Below are positions 61,112 to 64,000 of a stretch of 64,000 nucleotides of DNA, in pieces (the first letter of the stretch is position 1; the number at the start of each line of letters is the position of its first letter). Location: the NCBI RefSeq assembly GCF_000455345.1, contig NZ_HG315690.1, positions 2,245,360-2,309,359 on the forward strand. Reading direction: 5' to 3'. The notes beneath the pieces were generated by a model. It saw only the letters and a program-made list of their open reading frames with translations, was not told where the DNA came from and did no database searches. A program made the translations under genes and the position numbers. This stretch comes from Halopiger goleimassiliensis. Its GTDB lineage: Archaea; Halobacteriota; Halobacteria; Halobacteriales; Natrialbaceae.

Positions 61112-61693
61112 ATGGGACTCTTCGACGTCGACGAGAACGTACATCTCGAGAACGCCGATCTGGACTGCGAACCGCAAAACGAGTTCGCAAATAAGAAAGA
61201 AGTAAAGAGAATCGACAAGTATCTCGACCCGGGCGAGAAGGTCCACTTCCTCGCCCGGAGCGCGGGCGAACAGTTCGAGATCGACGGCGACGACGTCGAC
61301 GACGTCCTCGCACAGCGGACTGCCGCGACGGACAAACGCATCGTCGTCAAGAAGAAGAAAAACCCGTTCGGGTACGAATCCCAGAGCATCCGATACGAGA
61401 ACATCTCTTCGGTGAATCTGAGCACCGGCCTCGTCAAGAAGAAACTCCGGATCGAGACGGCCTCGAAGGTCTACGGCATCGGCGTCGGGAAACTCTCGGA
61501 CGACGCGGCCGAGGCGATGTGTGATTTCGTCCGGACGAAGATGTCAAAAGCCCAGGGGTCGGACAGCGAGAGCGGCGCAAACGAGGACGATCCGCTGGAC
61601 AAACTCGAGCGACTGGGCGACCTGAAAGAAGACGGCGCCATCTCCGAGGCGGAGTTCGAGGAGAAAAAGGCCGAGTTGCTCGAGCAGATCTAG
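61112..61693 (+). CDS. PH-like domain plus SHOCT domain protein
   Basis: A 193-residue soluble protein. Residues 30-135 form a bacterial/archaeal PH-like domain (LDPGEKVHFLARSAGEQFE, then TDKRIVVKKKKNPFGYESQS and IRYENISSVNLSTGLVKKKL). The C-terminal 35 residues are a SHOCT domain (DKLERLGDLKEDGAISEAEF, ending EKKAELLEQI), a short oligomerisation motif. The combination is common in haloarchaea and of unknown function. A TATA-like TTAGTATAAG lies about 30 bp upstream. It is convergent and nearly overlapping with the next gene. Confidence 0.87.
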   Translation: MGLFDVDENVHLENADLDCEPQNEFANKKEVKRIDKYLDPGEKVHFLARSAGEQFEIDGDDVDDVLAQRTAATDKRIVVKKKKNPFGYESQSIRYENISSVNLSTGLVKKKLRIETASKVYGIGVGKLSDDAAEAMCDFVRTKMSKAQGSDSESGANEDDPLDKLERLGDLKEDGAISEAEFEEKKAELLEQI

Positions 61694-62124
61694 AAGAAGA
61701 GAACGAGGAGGACGAGCAGGAGGAAGACGGCACCGACCAGATAGGCGAGCGCGTTGGACTCGCCGAACGCGCCGCTGCCGATCGCGTCGGATCCCGCGGC
61801 GATCTCTCTCGGCAACCGGCCGGTGTACGGCGGCGTTTCGGACGGCAGTCCGTGGATCGACTCTGTACAGTCCTCACAGACGACGTACGCCGACACGGTC
61901 GGCAGTTCCGTGGCGTCCTGATCGAGTTCGAACTGGATTTCCTCGTCCCAGTTGCCGGCCTCTTCGGACTCGCGGCTCACCGACCCTTCACCCAGGACCA
62001 CGGCGTATCCCCGCGGCTCTACGACGTCGTCGGGAACGTCGTCGAGCGCGACCTCGGTGTCACAGACGTGACAGCGATCGGTCGCGTAGGACCGTTCCTC
62101 GGTGACGGCTGTTTTCCTCGACAT
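61690..62124 (-). CDS. Cys-rich protein with C-terminal membrane anchor
   Basis: A 144-residue protein. A CHVC pair (ATDRCHVCDTEVALDDVPDD) and a second pair, VVCEDCTES, flank a beta-rich acidic middle, suggesting one zinc site. The C-terminus is a single hydrophobic helix (ALAYLVGAVFLLLVLLVLFF), so the soluble part is membrane-tethered. It starts 3 bp after the stop of a related Cys-rich gene, and the two form an operon. Both share the order CxxC, hydrophobic beta stretch, CxxC. Function unknown. Confidence 0.75.
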   Translation of the reverse strand: MSRKTAVTEERSYATDRCHVCDTEVALDDVPDDVVEPRGYAVVLGEGSVSRESEEAGNWDEEIQFELDQDATELPTVSAYVVCEDCTESIHGLPSETPPYTGRLPREIAAGSDAIGSGAFGESNALAYLVGAVFLLLVLLVLFF

Positions 62125-62126
62125 GG

Positions 62127-62435
62127 TCACTCCGCGAAGCCGTAGACGGCATCGGCACAGGACCGACACATGTGTTGCTCGAGGAGGTCCCCATCCGACT
62201 CGCCGAGGAACCACTTCACGAGAACCGTCGGCGTTCGGTACGTCTTCACTCGAGCCGTGCGATCCGTTCGTTCGACGGTCATGTGCTCGCCGCCACCGAC
62301 GACGACGGTCACCCCCTCCGGAAGGTCGTCGACGTTGTCGACGTCGTCGTCCACGAACACCGCCTCACCGCAGTGGACGCACGTCGCCGTCTCGTATTCG
62401 ACCGTCTTCGATATTGCCGTCTCCCGGTGTTCCAT
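62127..62435 (-). CDS. Small Cys-rich (zinc-binding) protein
   Basis: A 102-residue protein with two Cys pairs, CVHC in YETATCVHCGEAVFVDDDVD and CRSC in EQHMCRSCADAVYGF. It is similar in plan to the downstream membrane-anchored protein (VDNVDDLPEGVTVVVGGGEH corresponds to DDVPDDVVEPRGYAVVLGEG) but lacks the membrane helix. ATG 62435 gives the compact protein MEHRETAISKTVEYETA. The pair may act together or be a duplication; function unknown. Confidence 0.75.
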   Translation of the reverse strand: MEHRETAISKTVEYETATCVHCGEAVFVDDDVDNVDDLPEGVTVVVGGGEHMTVERTDRTARVKTYRTPTVLVKWFLGESDGDLLEQHMCRSCADAVYGFAE

Positions 62436-62599
62436 GACTGCCGGTCGCCCAGAGGGACTATTAAGATTGTTGCAGTTGGCCTCGTACGAGGAGAGACGAG
62501 TTCCCGAGCACTGAGTCAGCCTACTGTCAGCCATAATTCGTCACTGCCAGGAACGACATTCAGCACGACCCGGGGTTTCGTTTTCCGTGATCAAATAAG

Positions 62600-62610
62600 A
62601 TATAAATAGA
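62600..62610 (+). promoter_or_regulatory. TATA box of the membrane protein gene at 62639
   Basis: GATATAAATAG, a strong TATA-type element, lies about 29-39 bp upstream of the ATG at 62639. Confidence 0.5.
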
Positions 62611-62638
62611 GTTAGTTGAAACGAGTAATCGGTATACT

Positions 62639-63850
62639 ATGGGGGATGTAATGGACGAACTGTCGTGGTCGGAGCGATCGACCTACCAGGGAATCGCTTT
62701 CGGACGAATATTTCCGCGCCGTTACACGTTTCTCTCGACGCTCCTTTCCGTGCTGATCGGGTGGGTCGGCGGAGTTGCAGCGCTCCTGTACTTCGGTTTC
62801 ATCGACAGTGTGACGGACGTGAGCAGTACTGGCGAGTTGGCATCGGTATGGGCATTCGGCGTCTTTTTCCTGTGTATCGGACTCGGTTGTGGCCTGAGCG
62901 CCTACCTCTGTTTTGGGCTGCTCTCACCGTCGGACATTCGAAACGAACTCGGAACTCTCAGAAACCCGGGCTACTACGTCGGTTACACGGGGATGCTGGT
63001 TGGTCTCGGGACCGTCGTCTTCGGGATCGTGCTCTTCATCGATTCCCTCTCGGCGGTATTGGCTGTTATCGTCGCTGCGTTCATCGCTACGTTCCGATAC
63101 ATAAACGACGGGTACATCATGTATTACGGTCGGAACAGGCGACAGACGATGGCGCTTTCAGCAGTCGTGCTCGTCGTTCCGATCCTCGGCTTCGGTGGCC
63201 TGTATTTGACGGGGCTGTTGCCGGACTGGTCATACAGCGAGTGGGCCGTCGGACTCATGTACGCGACGGCCGCGTACGTCGGAATTACCGGACCAGCCAA
63301 TGCCGCTGCTACCGTCGTCGACGACGAGATCGACCTCGTCGGCGGGACGGTCGCCTGTATCGACGCGTTCGAAGCGAGGAACGAAGCGTTGAAAGAAAAC
63401 GCCCCGGAAGGCGTGACGATCGACGTCGAACTCCCAGCATCGCCGGAGACGTACAGCGAGAGCATCGAGGCGATGGAAACCATTTCGACGACGGAGTATC
63501 CGGCGCTGTTCGACGCGTACGAGACGTACATCGCCGCCTACGACCGACTCCAGTCGGAGATCGACGGGACGGTCGAATCGCGAGCAGTCACCGGCGACGG
63601 GGACGAACTCGGGACGTTCGTGGCGCGACTGGCCCGGAACGTGCATCCGACCTACTACTCGGACAGCGAAGCGGCGAAGACGGCAGCGGAGACGCTTTCG
63701 TCCGTCGTCGACAACTACGTGAACGGATATCTCGAGGAGATCGCAGCAGATGTCGACCCAGCACAGCGCGAGCGACTCGGTGACGAGGAAGGGCCGGACG
63801 GAGAGCAGTTGCGTGCGATTCGGACCCAGTTCGACGCTGCATACGCCTGA
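62639..63850 (+). CDS. Membrane protein with one copy of the uncharacterised module
   Basis: A 403-residue protein. Residues 28-225 contain six membrane helices (FLSTLLSVLIGWVGGVAALL, GYTGMLVGLGTVVFGIVLF, AVVLVVPILGFGGLYLTGLL and others). Residues 255-363 match the module duplicated in the protein at 53254: APEGVTIDVELPASP, LFDAYETYIAAYDRLQSEID, FVARLARNVHPTYY and SSVVDNYVNGY. The C-terminal 40 residues are charged. GC is somewhat lower than the core. It is convergent with a partial gene carrying the same module; function unknown. Confidence 0.82.
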   Translation: MGDVMDELSWSERSTYQGIAFGRIFPRRYTFLSTLLSVLIGWVGGVAALLYFGFIDSVTDVSSTGELASVWAFGVFFLCIGLGCGLSAYLCFGLLSPSDIRNELGTLRNPGYYVGYTGMLVGLGTVVFGIVLFIDSLSAVLAVIVAAFIATFRYINDGYIMYYGRNRRQTMALSAVVLVVPILGFGGLYLTGLLPDWSYSEWAVGLMYATAAYVGITGPANAAATVVDDEIDLVGGTVACIDAFEARNEALKENAPEGVTIDVELPASPETYSESIEAMETISTTEYPALFDAYETYIAAYDRLQSEIDGTVESRAVTGDGDELGTFVARLARNVHPTYYSDSEAAKTAAETLSSVVDNYVNGYLEEIAADVDPAQRERLGDEEGPDGEQLRAIRTQFDAAYA

Positions 63851-64000
63851 GCGCGCAAATTCCCGGAACTGGTCGACGGCCGTCTCGAACCGGTCGACCG
63901 CCGCGTTCGCTTCGTCGACGTCGTCGTCACTGCTCGGTTCGGCCTGCGCGGCGAGTGCGGCTAACAGCGGTTCGAGCGCGTCGTCGGCCGACGAGTCGCG
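63851..64000 (-). CDS. Partial gene with the same module, running off the right edge
   Basis: From the right edge, the minus strand reads RDSSADDALEPLLAALAAQA, EPSSDDDVDEANAAVDRFET and AVDQFREFARSG with clear haloarchaeal codon use. This resembles the last part of the module in the proteins at 53254 and 62639 (LEAVLCRLAQRLEPAG...). The frame has no stop before it enters the opposite gene and remains open to 63230, so its natural end appears lost or overlaps the neighbour. The left limit given is where convincing coding sequence ends. Confidence 0.5.

Overview
The window is high-GC chromosomal DNA from a halophilic archaeon (class Halobacteria; a Natrialbales-like genome is my guess). The evidence is the very acidic proteins, the strong C/G third-codon preference, Tat-type lipoprotein signals, leaderless starts about 25-30 bp downstream of TATA boxes, and many small haloarchaeal conserved proteins. 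I found no rRNA, tRNA or CRISPR array.

Region 1-41.5 kb is ordinary, densely packed core genome. It holds a partial lipoprotein, an orphan response regulator whose phospho-acceptor Asp is Glu, a hexapeptide acyltransferase, and a bioY-ecfA-ecfT biotin uptake operon preceded by a BirA-like inverted repeat. A 1387-residue secreted protein with 23-residue Gln/Ala repeats follows, then small conserved proteins, a gamma carbonic anhydrase, OsmC and a metallo-hydrolase. Next are a RecJ/Cdc45-like DHH protein with eroded catalytic motifs, the complete mrpABCDEFG Na+/H+ antiporter operon, a DUF411 lipoprotein, Elp3, a ZIP transporter and others. Translation factor aIF5A overlaps an agmatinase-family gene, and deoxyhypusine synthase lies 6 kb away, forming a hypusine neighbourhood. 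This stretch ends with an NTP pyrophosphohydrolase, a second MBL hydrolase, a thioredoxin-reductase-like flavoprotein, a PPOX protein and a GT2 glycosyltransferase.

Region about 41.6-56.8 kb is accessory. Base composition drops, codon use changes, genes become sparse, and several are broken. It carries two convergent N4-cytosine-type DNA methyltransferases beside two nuclease-like proteins (a probable restriction-modification system). It also has a PhiH1-repressor-like winged helix protein, a tyrosine integrase translationally coupled to a coiled-coil partner, a divergent Fe-S uracil-DNA-glycosylase-like protein, and pseudogenes of an Mrr nuclease, a GIY-YIG-like protein and a zinc-ribbon membrane protein. 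A 14-bp sequence (GAGTGCCGAGGCCA) occurs at about 41.63, 53.03 and 55.20 kb and may mark integration junctions.

Region 56.8-64 kb returns to core-like DNA: an Ntn-type amidase whose C-terminus has been replaced, a subtilisin-like protease, a GNAT acetyltransferase, a PH-SHOCT protein and a pair of small Cys-rich proteins. Four membrane proteins of unknown function are scattered over the window. Those starting at 53254 and 62639, plus a partial gene at the right edge, share a module of about 110 residues that I cannot assign to any family. Those starting at 30577 and 55879 have TPR-like helical repeats joined to C-terminal membrane segments.
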